DNA from: Bordetella parapertussis
GTDB lineage: Bacteria > Pseudomonadota > Gammaproteobacteria > Burkholderiales > Burkholderiaceae_B
Assembly: GCA_945895265.1 (NCBI GenBank)
Contig: CAMDEF010000001.1
Location: 62,001-126,000 of the forward strand
Direction: 5' to 3'
Length of the DNA stretch: 64,000 nucleotides
Below are positions 1 to 8,707 of this stretch, piece after piece (position 1 is the first letter of the stretch; each line of letters starts with the position of its first letter). Below the pieces are notes generated by a model. The model searched no databases and was not told the DNA's origin. It saw only the letters and a list, made by a program, of their open reading frames with translations. The position numbers and the translations under genes were made by a program.

Positions 1-1340
1 GCTTTAACAGACATCTTGTGCGCGAGGTCGGCCACGCTAATTGTTTCGGGCACGTGAATTTCGCGCGCTATGAATTCAATTGGCGCTGGTTCGCGTTGCT
101 CTTGAGCCTGGTTGTTTGAACCACGACCACCTTTTTTACCGCCCGACTTACTTTTACCGCCAGCACGCCACCCGTCACGACCCGGTGCTGCTGGGGCATC
201 ACGTTTTTCAGCGGGTTTCTTACGCGAGGCGTCATCTGACCAGGTCGAGGCAATTTGCCCAGATTTCAGTACTTTTTTGCCAGCAGCGTCGGTGCCTTCT
301 TTTTTAGCGCCTTTGACAGGAGCACTAGCAGGTTTATGCAGGGTGCCTGATAAGGCGGTTGCAGCTGCATCTGGTTCTGGTGGCTTGACGACTTTGCGCG
401 GCCGATTCAGCATCTCACGCAAGGCGGCTGCTTCGGCTTCTGAGGCGCGACGGGCTTCGTCACGCACAGCGCCCTCTGCGGCCACATGCGCGGGTGCGAC
501 TGCACGACCACGCATAGGCTTGAATACCTTAGGCGCCGAGGTGTCCGATGGAGCCTGAACGCCAGTGTTCGTGCCATCTGCCGTCACATCAGGCGTCTGT
601 GCAGCGGTGTCAATTACAGGAGAAGCGGCCTCAGGTGCGGTAGCAACTGGAGCTGTCGGCTCAGCATCAGGCGTAGTTACGGGCTCAACTGGCACAGCCA
701 CTGCGGCAGGGGGGATCACCTCGGTGCCCACGACAGACACTGTTTCGGTTGCAGGCTCTGGTTTCACCTGCAGCTCAGGCGAGGCAGGCACAGCGGTCGA
801 AGCCTTTGGAGGCTGCGTCGGTGTAATGACTTGACCCTCAGCCGGGGCTGAGGCTGCGTCGGGCACTTGCGCTTCAAGCTCTCGTACTGCAGGGGCTTGA
901 ACTTCAGCGCTTGGTTGTGACGCTAACTGCTCGGTCGGCGCAGCCACCGCAACGGCTGTTGCCGGCATGGCACTGACTGCGAGTGCAGAAACCGGAGTTG
1001 CAACCTCTGTGCCTTCGGCTGCAGGAGTTTCACCAATTTCAGCAGCGTCGCGCTTGACGAAGGTCCGCTTTTTACGAACTTCAACTTGAATCGTACGCGA
1101 GCGACCAGCCCCATCGGCCTGGCGAATCTCAGACGTCTTACGACGCGTCAACGTGATCTTCGTGCCTTCGGTTGCGCCATGCGAACGACGCAAGGATTCG
1201 AGCAATTTGGCCTTGTCGCTGTCAGTGACACTGGCATCCACCGAAGTTAGGTTCACACCTGCTTCACGCAGTTGTTCTAACAACACGTTGGATGGCATTT
1301 TCAGTTCAATGGCGAACTGGGCGACTGTGATACTCGACAT
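1..1340 (-). CDS. infB: Translation initiation factor IF-2, N-terminal part (partial)
   Basis: IF-2 is the GTPase that places initiator tRNA-fMet on the 30S subunit and promotes subunit joining. The reading frame starts at the ATG ending at 1340 ([20 protein letters not shown]), which is the N-terminal IF2_N module typical of proteobacterial IF-2. It is followed by a second short basic module ([12 protein letters not shown]) and a long Ala/Pro/Glu/Val-rich linker. The frame leaves the window within the second IF2_N-like module ([20 protein letters not shown]). About 446 codons are present; the GTPase and fMet-tRNA binding domains lie outside. It lies 81 bp after nusA on the same strand, the classical rimP-nusA-infB order, so it is very probably co-transcribed with them. 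Confidence 0.97.
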   Translation of the reverse strand, partial: MSSITVAQFAIELKMPSNVLLEQLREAGVNLTSVDASVTDSDKAKLLESLRRSHGATEGTKITLTRRKTSEIRQADGAGRSRTIQVEVRKKRTFVKRDAAEIGETPAAEGTEVATPVSALAVSAMPATAVAVAAPTEQLASQPSAEVQAPAVRELEAQVPDAASAPAEGQVITPTQPPKASTAVPASPELQVKPEPATETVSVVGTEVIPPAAVAVPVEPVTTPDAEPTAPVATAPEAASPVIDTAAQTPDVTADGTNTGVQAPSDTSAPKVFKPMRGRAVAPAHVAAEGAVRDEARRASEAEAAALREMLNRPRKVVKPPEPDAAATALSGTLHKPASAPVKGAKKEGTDAAGKKVLKSGQIASTWSDDASRKKPAEKRDAPAAPGRDGWRAGGKSKSGGKKGGRGSNNQAQEQREPAPIEFIAREIHVPETISVADLAHKMSVK

Positions 1341-1421
1341 TAGGCTCTCTCTTACCTTTTTACAGCGTTACAACTTCAAGCGAAGACAGCAACTAACAAT
1401 AACTGCTCTTCATACCAACTG

Positions 1422-2903
1422 CTATGGCTGCTCGTCAAACCAATGCGCACGCGCGGCCATAATGAGCTGGCTAGCAACCGACTCATCAAGTCCGGCCATC
1501 TCAACAAGTTCGTCGGTCGCAAGTTCAGCAAGCTCATCACGCGTATTGACGCCCCCTGCAGCAAGTTTGCTTAACAGTTCAGGCAACATGCCCTCAAGCG
1601 TCACCAAATCTTGCGCGGTTTCGACACGCTCTTCTTTTGCGATCGCCTCAGTCAACAAGGCGTTACGTGCCCGCGTACGCAGGGCTTGAATCGTGTCTTC
1701 GTCAAACGATTCAATCTCAAGCAACTCTTGCATTGGAACATAAGCGATTTCTTCTAACCCAGTAAAACCCTCATCGATCAAAATATCGGCAACTTCTTCG
1801 TCGACATCTAAACGGCTCATAAACGTAGAACGCAATTGCGCACGCTCTTGTTCTTGACGATTTTGACTTTCTTCGGGAGTCATGATGTTGATCTGCCAGC
1901 CCGTCAACTCAGAGGCAAGACGCACGTTTTGTCCTTTTGAGCCAATTGCTTTGGGAAGGTTCTCTTCGTCAACAACAACATCCATTGCATGACGATCTTC
2001 GTCAACCACAATCGACTCAACGTTGGCCGGCGCCAAAGCGCCGATCACGAACTCAGCCGGATCTTCAGACCATAAGACGATATCAACTTGCTCGCCACCG
2101 AGTTCGTTACGAACCGCAGTCACGCGTGAACCGCGCATGCCGACGCAAGTACCAATTGGATCAATACGCTTGTCATATGCGACAACCGCAATCTTGGCGC
2201 GAACACCCGGATCACGAGCCGCACCTTTAATTTCGAGCAAACCTTGTTCGATTTCAGGGACTTCGTTTTCAAAGAGTTGCCGGATAAAGTCAGGCGCACT
2301 GCGCGACAAAATCACTTGCTGACCACGTGCTGTACGGTCAACTTTCAATACCCAAGCTCGAACTCGATCACCCACCCGAAGGTTTTCTTTAGGGATCATT
2401 TCACTGCGAGGCATGCGCGCTTCAATTTTGCCGGTTTCGACGATCAGATCGCCCTTGTCCATGCGTTTGATTGAGCCTGAAATAATTGTTTCGCCGCGAT
2501 CGAGAAAATCATCCAAGATTTGCTCGCGCTCGGCATCGCGAATACGCTGAAGGATGGCCTGCTTTGCAGCCTGTGCACCAATGCGCCCAAACTCAAGGGG
2601 CTCGAGCGCTTCTTCGATGTATTCACCAACTTCGATATCAGCAACGACCTCTTGAGCATCAGACAGCATTTCTTGCTGATCGGGTTCTTGGAGACCTGCT
2701 TCATCAGGCACGACGAGCCAACGCCGGTACCCTTCGTGATCACCCGAGGTACGGTCTACTGACACGCGGATATCAGCGTCTTCTTTGAAGCGCTTTTTCA
2801 TGGCAGAAGCCAGCGCACCCTCGAGAGCGTCAAACACCACATCACGTGGCACGTTTTTTTCACGTGCCAATGCATCTACCAACAGAAGAATTTCGCGACT
2901 CAT
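1422..2903 (-). CDS. nusA: Transcription termination/antitermination factor NusA
   Basis: NusA binds RNA polymerase and nascent RNA and modulates pausing, intrinsic termination and antitermination. The 493-residue protein has the full-length family layout: N-terminal RNAP-binding domain ([18 protein letters not shown]), an S1 domain around residues 135-200 ([20 protein letters not shown]), two KH domains ([32 protein letters not shown]) and two C-terminal acidic repeats ([34 protein letters not shown]). The start overlaps the rimP stop by 4 nt (ATGA type), which implies translational coupling. It is followed by infB. Length and all domains agree with betaproteobacterial NusA; no anomalies seen. 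Confidence 0.98.
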   Translation of the reverse strand: MSREILLLVDALAREKNVPRDVVFDALEGALASAMKKRFKEDADIRVSVDRTSGDHEGYRRWLVVPDEAGLQEPDQQEMLSDAQEVVADIEVGEYIEEALEPLEFGRIGAQAAKQAILQRIRDAEREQILDDFLDRGETIISGSIKRMDKGDLIVETGKIEARMPRSEMIPKENLRVGDRVRAWVLKVDRTARGQQVILSRSAPDFIRQLFENEVPEIEQGLLEIKGAARDPGVRAKIAVVAYDKRIDPIGTCVGMRGSRVTAVRNELGGEQVDIVLWSEDPAEFVIGALAPANVESIVVDEDRHAMDVVVDEENLPKAIGSKGQNVRLASELTGWQINIMTPEESQNRQEQERAQLRSTFMSRLDVDEEVADILIDEGFTGLEEIAYVPMQELLEIESFDEDTIQALRTRARNALLTEAIAKEERVETAQDLVTLEGMLPELLSKLAAGGVNTRDELAELATDELVEMAGLDESVASQLIMAARAHWFDEQP

Positions 2904-3397
2904 CGCTTTTTGCCCTTGAAATCCAGAACTGGCTCTAACTTGGCACGCTCAACATCAGACAACATGAACGTGACGCGTCGAACTTCGCCCTTTTTTGCCT
3001 CAAACTCGATACCGAAGTGTTTAACCACCCCAACGGAACCTACTGCCTCAGTTGCAGCATCAACCGCAACTAACACACCCAAAAAAACCTTTTGCCCATC
3101 AACAGCCTGCCTGAGTTTGACCTCGACGCGCTCGCCAAGAAAACGATCAAAATCAGCTTCTGTCTTTAACGGCCTATCTACTCCAGGAGAGCCCACCTCA
3201 AGTCTGCGGTAGTCGATATTCTCGACTTCGTACACCCGCGACAGCTGACGTGATACCTGCTCACAGTCTTCAACGCGTACACCCTCAGGCCGATCAATCG
3301 TGACACGCAACAAACCAAGCGCAGCCCTCTCGACATCGACAAGCTCGATATCCATTGAGGCTAGAGACTGCTGCGTAAGAGTAAAGAGATCAGCCAT
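2900..3397 (-). CDS. rimP: Ribosome maturation factor RimP
   Basis: RimP assists 30S subunit maturation. I start it at [20 protein letters not shown] (165 aa), the usual RimP beginning. An in-frame ATG at 3421 would add eight residues, but it lies inside the stem of a terminator hairpin and is unlikely to be used. Family motifs are visible: [16 protein letters not shown], the [12 protein letters not shown] stretch, and [16 protein letters not shown]. It is the first gene of rimP-nusA-infB and overlaps nusA by 4 nt. A strong terminator hairpin lies 7-35 nt upstream of the start codon, so expression is probably controlled by attenuation. No clear Shine-Dalgarno sequence precedes this ATG, and the T-run sits where one would be expected. 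Confidence 0.95.
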   Translation of the reverse strand: MADLFTLTQQSLASMDIELVDVERAALGLLRVTIDRPEGVRVEDCEQVSRQLSRVYEVENIDYRRLEVGSPGVDRPLKTEADFDRFLGERVEVKLRQAVDGQKVFLGVLVAVDAATEAVGSVGVVKHFGIEFEAKKGEVRRVTFMLSDVERAKLEPVLDFKGKKR

Positions 3398-3403
3398 ACA
3401 TTC

Positions 3404-3432
3404 AAAAAAAATGGGCTGCAAAACAGCCCATT
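3404..3432 (-). terminator. Intrinsic-terminator hairpin in the rimP leader (candidate attenuator)
   Basis: Read on the minus strand, a perfect 9-bp stem (AATGGGCTG / CAGCCCATT) with a 5-nt loop is followed at once by eight T residues. This is a textbook rho-independent terminator, but it ends only 6 nt before the rimP start codon and faces into the operon. rluB is already separated from it by more than 200 bp and runs in the same direction, ending upstream at 3680. It could end read-through from rluB, but its closeness to rimP and the candidate promoter at 3596-3625 suggest premature termination of the rimP-nusA-infB transcript. Leader attenuators before rimP have been proposed in other proteobacteria. 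Confidence 0.8.
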
Positions 3433-3595
3433 AACAACATTTGCCCTGCACCTTGCGACTCACCACTAGCAAGCATTGATCGGGGAACACAACGACTTTG
3501 ACGGACTGCACGCAAGCCTTGCCCACGAACCACCGAATAACGCCACAGCATTAGCAGAACCCCGCCAAGCGCAAAACCACTTACATTAGCCCTGT

Positions 3596-3625
3596 ATTCT
3601 AGCATGAATTTAGCAAAAATGTCTT
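3596..3625 (-). promoter_or_regulatory. Candidate sigma-70 promoter for rimP-nusA-infB
   Basis: On the minus strand AAGACA (3620-3625) is followed after 18 bp by TAGAAT (3596-3601). The -10 is a good match and the -35 keeps the GACA core. Initiation near 3588 would give a leader of about 190 nt that contains the hairpin at 3404-3432. The rest of the rluB-rimP interval (3433-3595) holds no convincing gene. The call rests on consensus matching only. Confidence 0.45.
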
Positions 3626-3679
3626 GCTATACCAACGATTTACGCAAGAATGAGGGCTTAACAGCCACCCAAGGGTGGC

Positions 3680-5575
3680 TTAGCGGTCTCCTCGCGAAGA
3701 CTTTGTAAAGCCCAACCGTGACTCGTGCGCTGCCGCGCCTTTGGGCTGCCAGTCATCACCCCGAGGCGCTGAGCGTGGCTTGCCTGAACTGTTTGCGTTA
3801 CCGGTGCCGGCACCACCCTGAGGACGACCACCACCTGGCTTGCCAGGCCCACGACCACGTGAGGGCGCACCTGTGCGCCCGCCTGGTGTGCCCTGACCGC
3901 TACCCTGACCGCCAGGCGCGCGTCCGCGACGCGGGGCACCTTCTGGTCGCATACCAGGTTGCCCATTCGAGTCAAAGGACTGACCCGCTGCCGGGCCTCT
4001 GGGTGGCCGTGAGTCCGGCCGCCCCTCTTGGCGCGCTCCAGCCGCACCACCCTCTAGCCCTGCATCGGGGCGGGCAGGACGAGGCCCGCGCCCAGCCCCT
4101 TTACCAAAGCCACCCTTCGGGCCACCCGCTCGAGCGGCGCCGGCTGGGCCTCGCCCGCCACCGGCTCCGGGTTTGCCGCGCCCGCCGCGAGCCGCGCCTT
4201 GACCGCCAGGATGCCCATTTGCAAAGCCTCCGCCTACAGTCAACACTGTTGGTGCGGACTCAGTTGGGTGAGCAAAAGCCGCTGGCTTGCCCGAGCGACC
4301 TCCTTGTATATTTCCACGCCGTCCAACCCGGGCGCCATGGGTACCATTTTGATCAAGTGTGCCAAAACCTGGCGGCAAAGCGCTGTCATGAGAAACGGGT
4401 TGGCGCGGTGCGCGCGAGCGCCCGTCAGCCGACTCATCATCGTCACGCAATAAGCCCACCTGGATCATTAGCGCTGACACAATCTTTGGATCAAGCTCTT
4501 CCCAGCGACCGCGCCGCAACGTGGTGGGCAAAACAATGTCACCAAAGCGTGTGCGAATCAAACGACTCACCGTTAACCCGAGCGCTTCGAACATGCGGCG
4601 AACTTCGCGATTACGGCCTTCGTTCAGTGTCACGCGGTACCAGCGATTACTGCCCTCACCGCCAATGAACTCAACCATGCCAAAACTTGCTGGACCATCT
4701 TCGAGTGTCACGCCATCAAGCAGCGCCTGCCGCTGTTCAGGACCAAGCTCGCCCAGCACGCGCACCGCGTACTCGCGCTCGTTACCGTAGCGTGGGTGCA
4801 ACAGGCGATTACTTAAATCGCCCGAGGTGGTGAAAATGAGCAAGCCTTCAGTATTGAGGTCAAGACGCCCAATGGATAACCATTTGCCCACTTTCATTTT
4901 GGGTAGACGCGAAAAGACATTGGCACGACCACCTGGGTCATCGTGACTCACAATTTCGCCCGCAGGCTTGTGATACAAAATGACTCGAGGTGGTTTGCGC
5001 GTGTTGCTGCGCGTGACAGGCTTACCGTTCACACGAACTAAATCATTCGCACCGACACGTTGACCAATATGCGCAGGTTCGCCGTTGACGGACACTCGAC
5101 CGGCGATAATCAATTCTTCCATTTCACGGCGCGAACCGACCCCCGCATCGGCTAGCACTTTATGCAACTTAGGCATCAAGAGATCGCTATTGAGATACTT
5201 ATTCAAGCGCTGTTCAATGCGCTCGGTACCCGTTAAATACGAAAGTGCTTGATCACCTTCTTTTTCAAACTCGATCGGGTCGCCGATTTCAATAACATCG
5301 CGCGGGTCAATGACCTCTGGGACCGCATTGGGCTCAAACGCTTTGCTGCGCGGAGCACGCTCGGGCGCACCGGCCTCTGACTCGGCTTCGCCGTTGGCAG
5401 TTTCAGTACGACGACGGCGAAACGGGGTGCGCAATTTACGACCACGCGGTTTACCACTCGCCTCGCCCTGCCCCACTTGCACGGCCTCGTCAGACTGCGT
5501 GAGCTGCTCTGGCGCAGCACTAGCAGTAGCCTCGATTGGCGCTTGCACGGGTTGTTCAGGATTAGTGTTCGTCAC
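3680..5575 (-). CDS. rluB: 23S rRNA pseudouridine synthase RluB with long Gly/Arg/Pro-rich tail
   Basis: RluB converts U2605 of 23S rRNA (E. coli numbering) to pseudouridine. Domain order in this 631-residue protein: a charged N-terminal extension (about 1-130), an S4 RNA-binding domain ([20 protein letters not shown], about 137-190), then the RsuA/RluB catalytic domain with [17 protein letters not shown] and the catalytic-Asp motif [11 protein letters not shown]. From about residue 395 to the end there is a low-complexity tail rich in Gly, Arg, Pro, Ala, as in other Burkholderiales RluB proteins and likely RNA-binding. This makes it roughly twice the size of E. coli RluB. It overlaps the scpB stop by 4 nt, so the two are coupled. 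An inverted repeat (AGCCACCC/GGGTGGCT, 3663-3680) overlaps the stop codon but lacks a U-run. Confidence 0.95.
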   Translation of the reverse strand: MTNTNPEQPVQAPIEATASAAPEQLTQSDEAVQVGQGEASGKPRGRKLRTPFRRRRTETANGEAESEAGAPERAPRSKAFEPNAVPEVIDPRDVIEIGDPIEFEKEGDQALSYLTGTERIEQRLNKYLNSDLLMPKLHKVLADAGVGSRREMEELIIAGRVSVNGEPAHIGQRVGANDLVRVNGKPVTRSNTRKPPRVILYHKPAGEIVSHDDPGGRANVFSRLPKMKVGKWLSIGRLDLNTEGLLIFTTSGDLSNRLLHPRYGNEREYAVRVLGELGPEQRQALLDGVTLEDGPASFGMVEFIGGEGSNRWYRVTLNEGRNREVRRMFEALGLTVSRLIRTRFGDIVLPTTLRRGRWEELDPKIVSALMIQVGLLRDDDESADGRSRAPRQPVSHDSALPPGFGTLDQNGTHGARVGRRGNIQGGRSGKPAAFAHPTESAPTVLTVGGGFANGHPGGQGAARGGRGKPGAGGGRGPAGAARAGGPKGGFGKGAGRGPRPARPDAGLEGGAAGARQEGRPDSRPPRGPAAGQSFDSNGQPGMRPEGAPRRGRAPGGQGSGQGTPGGRTGAPSRGRGPGKPGGGRPQGGAGTGNANSSGKPRSAPRGDDWQPKGAAAHESRLGFTKSSRGDR

Positions 5576-6519
5576 TTGGACTCCGGGGAGAAAGTAGAGG
5601 TTTGTGTCGGCTGAGCGCCTGACGCATTTATTTCAGAATTCAACATCGGCTCGGCAGCAAGGTCATCCGCTGCGGGGTGTTCTTGCGAGACGCTTTGTGC
5701 TTCGTCAAGAGCTTGTTCTTGGTTTGCCATGTCAAGCAAGTCGCCAGACTTGGCTTCTGCGCCCAAGCTCTGTCCCTCAAGTACAAGAGACTGAAGGGCT
5801 TCTGTGATCTCAGCCGCGCCTAGCGCTGGTAGCTCATCGAGTGCTCGCAATCCTAAATCATCCAAGAACTGTTTTGTCGTACCTAGCAACCCAGGGCGAC
5901 CCGGCCCGTCACGATGACCAATAACTTCGATCCAGCCTCGATCTTCGAGTGTCTTGATGATTTGTGAAGAGACCGTCACACCACGAATGTCCTCAATATC
6001 ACCACGCGTCACGGGCTGGCGCCACGAAATGATTGCAAGAGTCTCCATGACAGCGCGCGAATATTTTGGTGCACGCTCTGGGCTCAGACGCTCAAGGTGT
6101 CGTTGCATCGAAGCGTGGCTCTGAAAGCGCCAGCCGCTGGCAAGCTCGACAAGCTCCATGCCTCGATCCAGCCATACCTGTTGCAATTGTTCAAGTGCCT
6201 GCACGATTTGCGCGTTGGTCACTTCATCACCATCCACTTCAAACAACTTGCGCAACTCAGGCAGAGGCATCGGAGCCGAGGCACAAAGCAGAGCCGCTTC
6301 AAGAACAACGCCTGCTTGCTTCAATTTTTTTTCTTGCTGCTGCTCATCTTGTTCTGTCTGCGCTGTCACCTGCACCACAGCGAGCGCGTCATTGGCTTGC
6401 GACGAGGCCACTGCATCATTAGGGGCAGCAGGGCCAGCTGTCGTATCAGTCGCGATCGCGTCTGCGGCTTCATTCGCCATTGCGTTTACCTCGACTTGTT
6501 TTTCGTGCGGGTCATTCAT
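5572..6519 (-). CDS. scpB: Chromosome segregation and condensation protein ScpB
   Basis: ScpB is the winged-helix kleisin partner in the SMC-ScpAB complex, acting on chromosome compaction. The core (about residues 85-230) shows the two winged-helix domains: [20 protein letters not shown], then [40 protein letters not shown] and [20 protein letters not shown], all diagnostic for ScpB. N-terminal (1-70) and C-terminal (235-315) stretches are acidic and low in complexity. The start at 6519 is an assumption; [10 protein letters not shown] at 6480, preceded by GAGG, is an alternative. The gene is coupled to rluB by a 4-nt overlap. No scpA is seen in this window, so the complex must be completed from elsewhere. 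Confidence 0.92.
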   Translation of the reverse strand: MNDPHEKQVEVNAMANEAADAIATDTTAGPAAPNDAVASSQANDALAVVQVTAQTEQDEQQQEKKLKQAGVVLEAALLCASAPMPLPELRKLFEVDGDEVTNAQIVQALEQLQQVWLDRGMELVELASGWRFQSHASMQRHLERLSPERAPKYSRAVMETLAIISWRQPVTRGDIEDIRGVTVSSQIIKTLEDRGWIEVIGHRDGPGRPGLLGTTKQFLDDLGLRALDELPALGAAEITEALQSLVLEGQSLGAEAKSGDLLDMANQEQALDEAQSVSQEHPAADDLAAEPMLNSEINASGAQPTQTSTFSPESK

Positions 6520-6557
6520 AATGATTCAATGTCCTTATCGTGCATTCTTGCGCTGAC

Positions 6558-6586
6558 TTGTTCTAAAGCGTGATCTGCGCTATACT
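6558..6586 (+). promoter_or_regulatory. Promoter of the initiator tRNA gene
   Basis: TTGTTC (6558-6563), a 17-bp spacer and TATACT (6581-6586) lie just upstream of the tRNA. Five of six -10 bases match consensus. The start point would be about 6593, a few bases before the mature 5' end, as usual for single tRNA genes. Confidence 0.65.
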
Positions 6587-6598
6587 TAATTCTTCAGA

Positions 6599-6675
<77 letters not shown>

Positions 6676-6680
6676 AATAC

Positions 6681-6720
6681 AACTGGTCGATCGCTTGATG
6701 CGCTCGACCAGTTTTATTTT
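6681..6720 (+). terminator. Rho-independent terminator of tRNA-fMet
   Basis: A 10-bp stem AACTGGTCGA (6681-6690) pairs with TCGACCAGTT (6704-6713). Within the loop there is a further CGC/GCG pairing, and the stem is followed by TTATTTT. It begins five bases after the tRNA CCA end. Confidence 0.85.
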
Positions 6721-7248
6721 GTAGTGTACTTAGTAGTAAGTTCATGTCTTTCCTGTGTGACGATAACCGAGTCATTCAACGGCTCATCATCAACTGAGTG
6801 ATTCAAAGACTCATCACACTCGAGTGATTCAACGAATCAATACACTAAAGTGACTCAACGATTCATCAGCCTGGGCCAGAGCTCTCGCTCAACAGCCTAT
6901 ATCCTCGCGCCCCGTCACAACGTATGCACTCTTTGCCTGGGCGCTCATGTGTCAATCAAGACCATAAGGATCATCTAATACGACACACGCAACAATGCGC
7001 TAGGCGACACATAGACAAATCTTTGAAAATGAAACGATGTGATCGAAACCACTGCCACACGCAAAGCGTGATTGGCTGCATACCCTGAATCGCGCTCATT
7101 AAGGTCTATATCTTGGCGAATCGAGCTAAGCTGAAAACTGTCACCTAGAAGCTAAGCACCTCTAGGTTAACGCCTTGAGTGTACCGTAACTTAGGCAAGC
7201 CCTTCAAGTCTGACACCAAAATTATCGACAACAGAACAACAGAAAGCA
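6721..7248. other. Gene-free interval of about 530 bp with repeats
   Basis: No coding frame here shows family similarity or a credible ribosome binding site. The visible content is the tandem repeat array at 6769-6873, a small palindrome CACGC-AAA-GCGTG near 7058, and an inverted repeat ACCTAGA/TCTAGGT around 7144-7170. It lies between the tRNA terminator and the 3' end of the minus-strand CobW-like gene, so no promoter is required in it. A small RNA cannot be excluded. Confidence 0.5.
6769..6873. repeat. Four imperfect tandem 26-27 bp repeats
   Basis: Copies start at 6769, 6796, 6822 and 6848 with approximate consensus GAGTGATTCAACGA, then TCATCACACT. Each copy is partly self-complementary: the third contains the perfect inverted repeat TGATTC-AAC-GAATCA, and the second/third junction contains the palindrome CACTCGAGTG. 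The 26-27 bp spacing is about 2.5 helical turns. Function unknown; related palindromes occur at 8594-8675. Confidence 0.7.
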
Positions 7249-7755
7249 CTAAACCGGCTTCAAAATGCTCTTTTCGTCAAAATCCAAGAGCGTGGAGGGT
7301 TCAGGGCCGACAGGCTGGCCCATCGCAACGTACTGCCCCACAACCGTTAGGGTCGCTTGATACACATAACGCTGCCCCAAAAAAGGCGCATGCCTCAAGG
7401 TCATGGCGATTTGCTCGACGTCCAAGCCAACGGCGTCGATCACCACTCGATCGACTGACACAACGCGTTTACCAAGTACTCGAAAAAAAAGTGAGCGCAA
7501 GGCGTCTCCCAGGCCACTGTTCATGCCACAACACAAGCAACCCTCTGCGCTTGTCAGACGGGCAGACGTAAAGGTCTCGACTCTGCTGTAGCCAAGCTCA
7601 GTCTCGCGCGTCGCACCCGCAGCAGTAACCACAACAGAACCTTGCATTGAGGAGTGTGCCATTAGCCGCTTCAGCCAAGCGGTTTGCTCGAACGCGTGCT
7701 CACCACGCACCACGACAACTGGAATTCGACCAAGTTGCCGCGCCGTCTCGAACAC
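7249..7755 (-). CDS. CobW/COG0523-like protein lacking the P-loop
   Basis: The 168-residue protein resembles the N-terminal half of CobW-type metallochaperone GTPases. The GCLCCG motif (metal-binding CxCC of the family) is followed by SGLGDALRSLFFRVL, and VDRVVIDAVGLDVEQIAMTL matches the Walker-B-containing region where the family has an Asp/Glu-Thr-x-Gly segment. The N-terminus VVVVRGEHAFEQTAWLKRL aligns with the family's GxxGAGKTTLLxxL, but the Gly-Lys of the P-loop is replaced by Glu-Gln. GTP hydrolysis is therefore unlikely. The GTG start lies two bases after the stop of the enoyl-CoA hydratase gene, so it is the last gene of that operon. The C-terminal CobW domain is missing. It may be a metal-binding scaffold or a decayed paralogue; the clean frame and tight operon position favour a real protein. 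Confidence 0.6.
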   Translation of the reverse strand: MFETARQLGRIPVVVVRGEHAFEQTAWLKRLMAHSSMQGSVVVTAAGATRETELGYSRVETFTSARLTSAEGCLCCGMNSGLGDALRSLFFRVLGKRVVSVDRVVIDAVGLDVEQIAMTLRHAPFLGQRYVYQATLTVVGQYVAMGQPVGPEPSTLLDFDEKSILKPV

Positions 7756-7757
7756 GC

Positions 7758-8552
7758 TTACTCCAAAGCCTTAGGCCATTGAAACGCCGGTGGCTGTTTC
7801 GTTAAAAAGCGCTGTACGGCATCCGTGTGCCATTGCGTAGTGCGCGCGACGGCCTGAGCCGAAGACTCAATATCCATCATGGCATCTAAGCTGCTGTTTA
7901 GCGAGACGTTGAACGCGCGCTTAGTCATGGCAAGCGCCGCTGGTGCCGCTTGAGCCAAGCAATTTGCCATCTGCTGCGCGCGTTCCAGTGTGTGCCCTTG
8001 AGGCGTCACCTCGAGCACAATGCCTAGCTCATGCGCCTGCTGTGCGTTCAATTCACGCGCAGAAAAAGCGAGCTCTTTAGCGCGCTGTACGCCAACGATT
8101 CTGGGCAAGGTATACAAAACAGCGCAATCAGGCACTAAACCTAAGCGCATAAAAGACAAGCAAAAACGACTATCAGGTGCAGCCAAGACGATGTCAGCCG
8201 TGAGCGCCAAACTAAAGCCAGCGCCGTATGCCGCGCCCTCGACCGCGGCGATGACCGGCACCTCGAGTCGCAACAACGTTTCAATCCATGACAGATAATC
8301 AAAACGCATGCGTTCGCGCCCCTCTTGCGCACTTAAGGTCACCTCTCCCATCGCGCTGATATCGCCTCCGGCGCAAAAGGTCGACCCGGCACCTGTAATC
8401 ACTAAGGCTCGTAAATCACGTTGATTGGGCATTGTTGCAATCAAATCCCCAAGCTCTTTGCGCATGACGGCATCGATGGCGTTTTTGCGCTTAGGGCGGT
8501 TTAGCGTTAGCGTACCTACGCCCTGACTCACTGCATATTCAATCGTTTCCAA
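7758..8552 (-). CDS. Enoyl-CoA hydratase/isomerase family protein
   Basis: This 264-residue protein belongs to the crotonase superfamily, which hydrates or isomerises enoyl-CoA esters. Visible signatures: LTLNRPKRKNAIDAVM near the N-terminus, the first oxyanion segment ALVITGAGSTFCAGGDISAM, and the second AVEGAAYGAGFSLALTADIV. The positions of the hydratase glutamates are occupied by Gly-Ala and Leu-Val-Pro-Asp, so isomerase or another crotonase chemistry is equally possible. Length is typical. It lies upstream of the CobW-like gene (2-bp gap) and downstream of the acyl-CoA dehydrogenase (155 bp), suggesting a beta-oxidation-like operon. Confidence 0.88.
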   Translation of the reverse strand: METIEYAVSQGVGTLTLNRPKRKNAIDAVMRKELGDLIATMPNQRDLRALVITGAGSTFCAGGDISAMGEVTLSAQEGRERMRFDYLSWIETLLRLEVPVIAAVEGAAYGAGFSLALTADIVLAAPDSRFCLSFMRLGLVPDCAVLYTLPRIVGVQRAKELAFSARELNAQQAHELGIVLEVTPQGHTLERAQQMANCLAQAAPAALAMTKRAFNVSLNSSLDAMMDIESSAQAVARTTQWHTDAVQRFLTKQPPAFQWPKALE

Positions 8553-8593
8553 CTTTTACACCTCTGAAAAATGATTCTAAAAACAGCTAACCT

Positions 8594-8675
8594 TGACTCG
8601 AGTCGCTCAAGCACGCGCTTCGCCATACGTAACTTTTGCCTCTAGACACCTGACTCAAGTCAAACAAGCGCGCAC
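8594..8675. repeat. Two related palindromic elements between ACAD and crotonase genes
   Basis: Two copies 57 bp apart, starting at 8594 and 8651, share TGACTC-AGTC-CAAGC-CGC with six mismatches over 25 bp. Each begins with a palindrome: GACTCGAGTC in the first and TGACT-CA-AGTCA in the second. The motif resembles the units at 6769-6873. It fills most of the 155-bp gap between the genes; no function is known. Confidence 0.5.
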
Positions 8676-8707
8676 TCAGAGATACATGACTATTGAACGT
8701 CAAACCT

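Noticed and set aside
112..851. Plus-strand frames opposite infB
   Set aside because: Antisense shadows of the Ala/Pro/Glu-rich IF-2 linker.
3402..3605. Small minus-strand frame before rimP as a leader peptide
   Set aside because: Its start lies on the -10 element of the candidate promoter and no ribosome binding site is seen.
3663..3680. Inverted repeat at the end of rluB as terminator
   Set aside because: Stem AGCCACCC/GGGTGGCT lacks a following U-run on the minus strand and includes the stop codon; the hairpin at 3404-3432 is far stronger.
3718..4668. Long plus-strand open frame opposite rluB
   Set aside because: It is antisense to the GC-rich RluB tail and catalytic domain, without family similarity or start signals.
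7179..7571. Plus-strand frame over the CobW-like gene
   Set aside because: Antisense to a frame with the GCLCCG family motif; composition is typical of a shadow frame.
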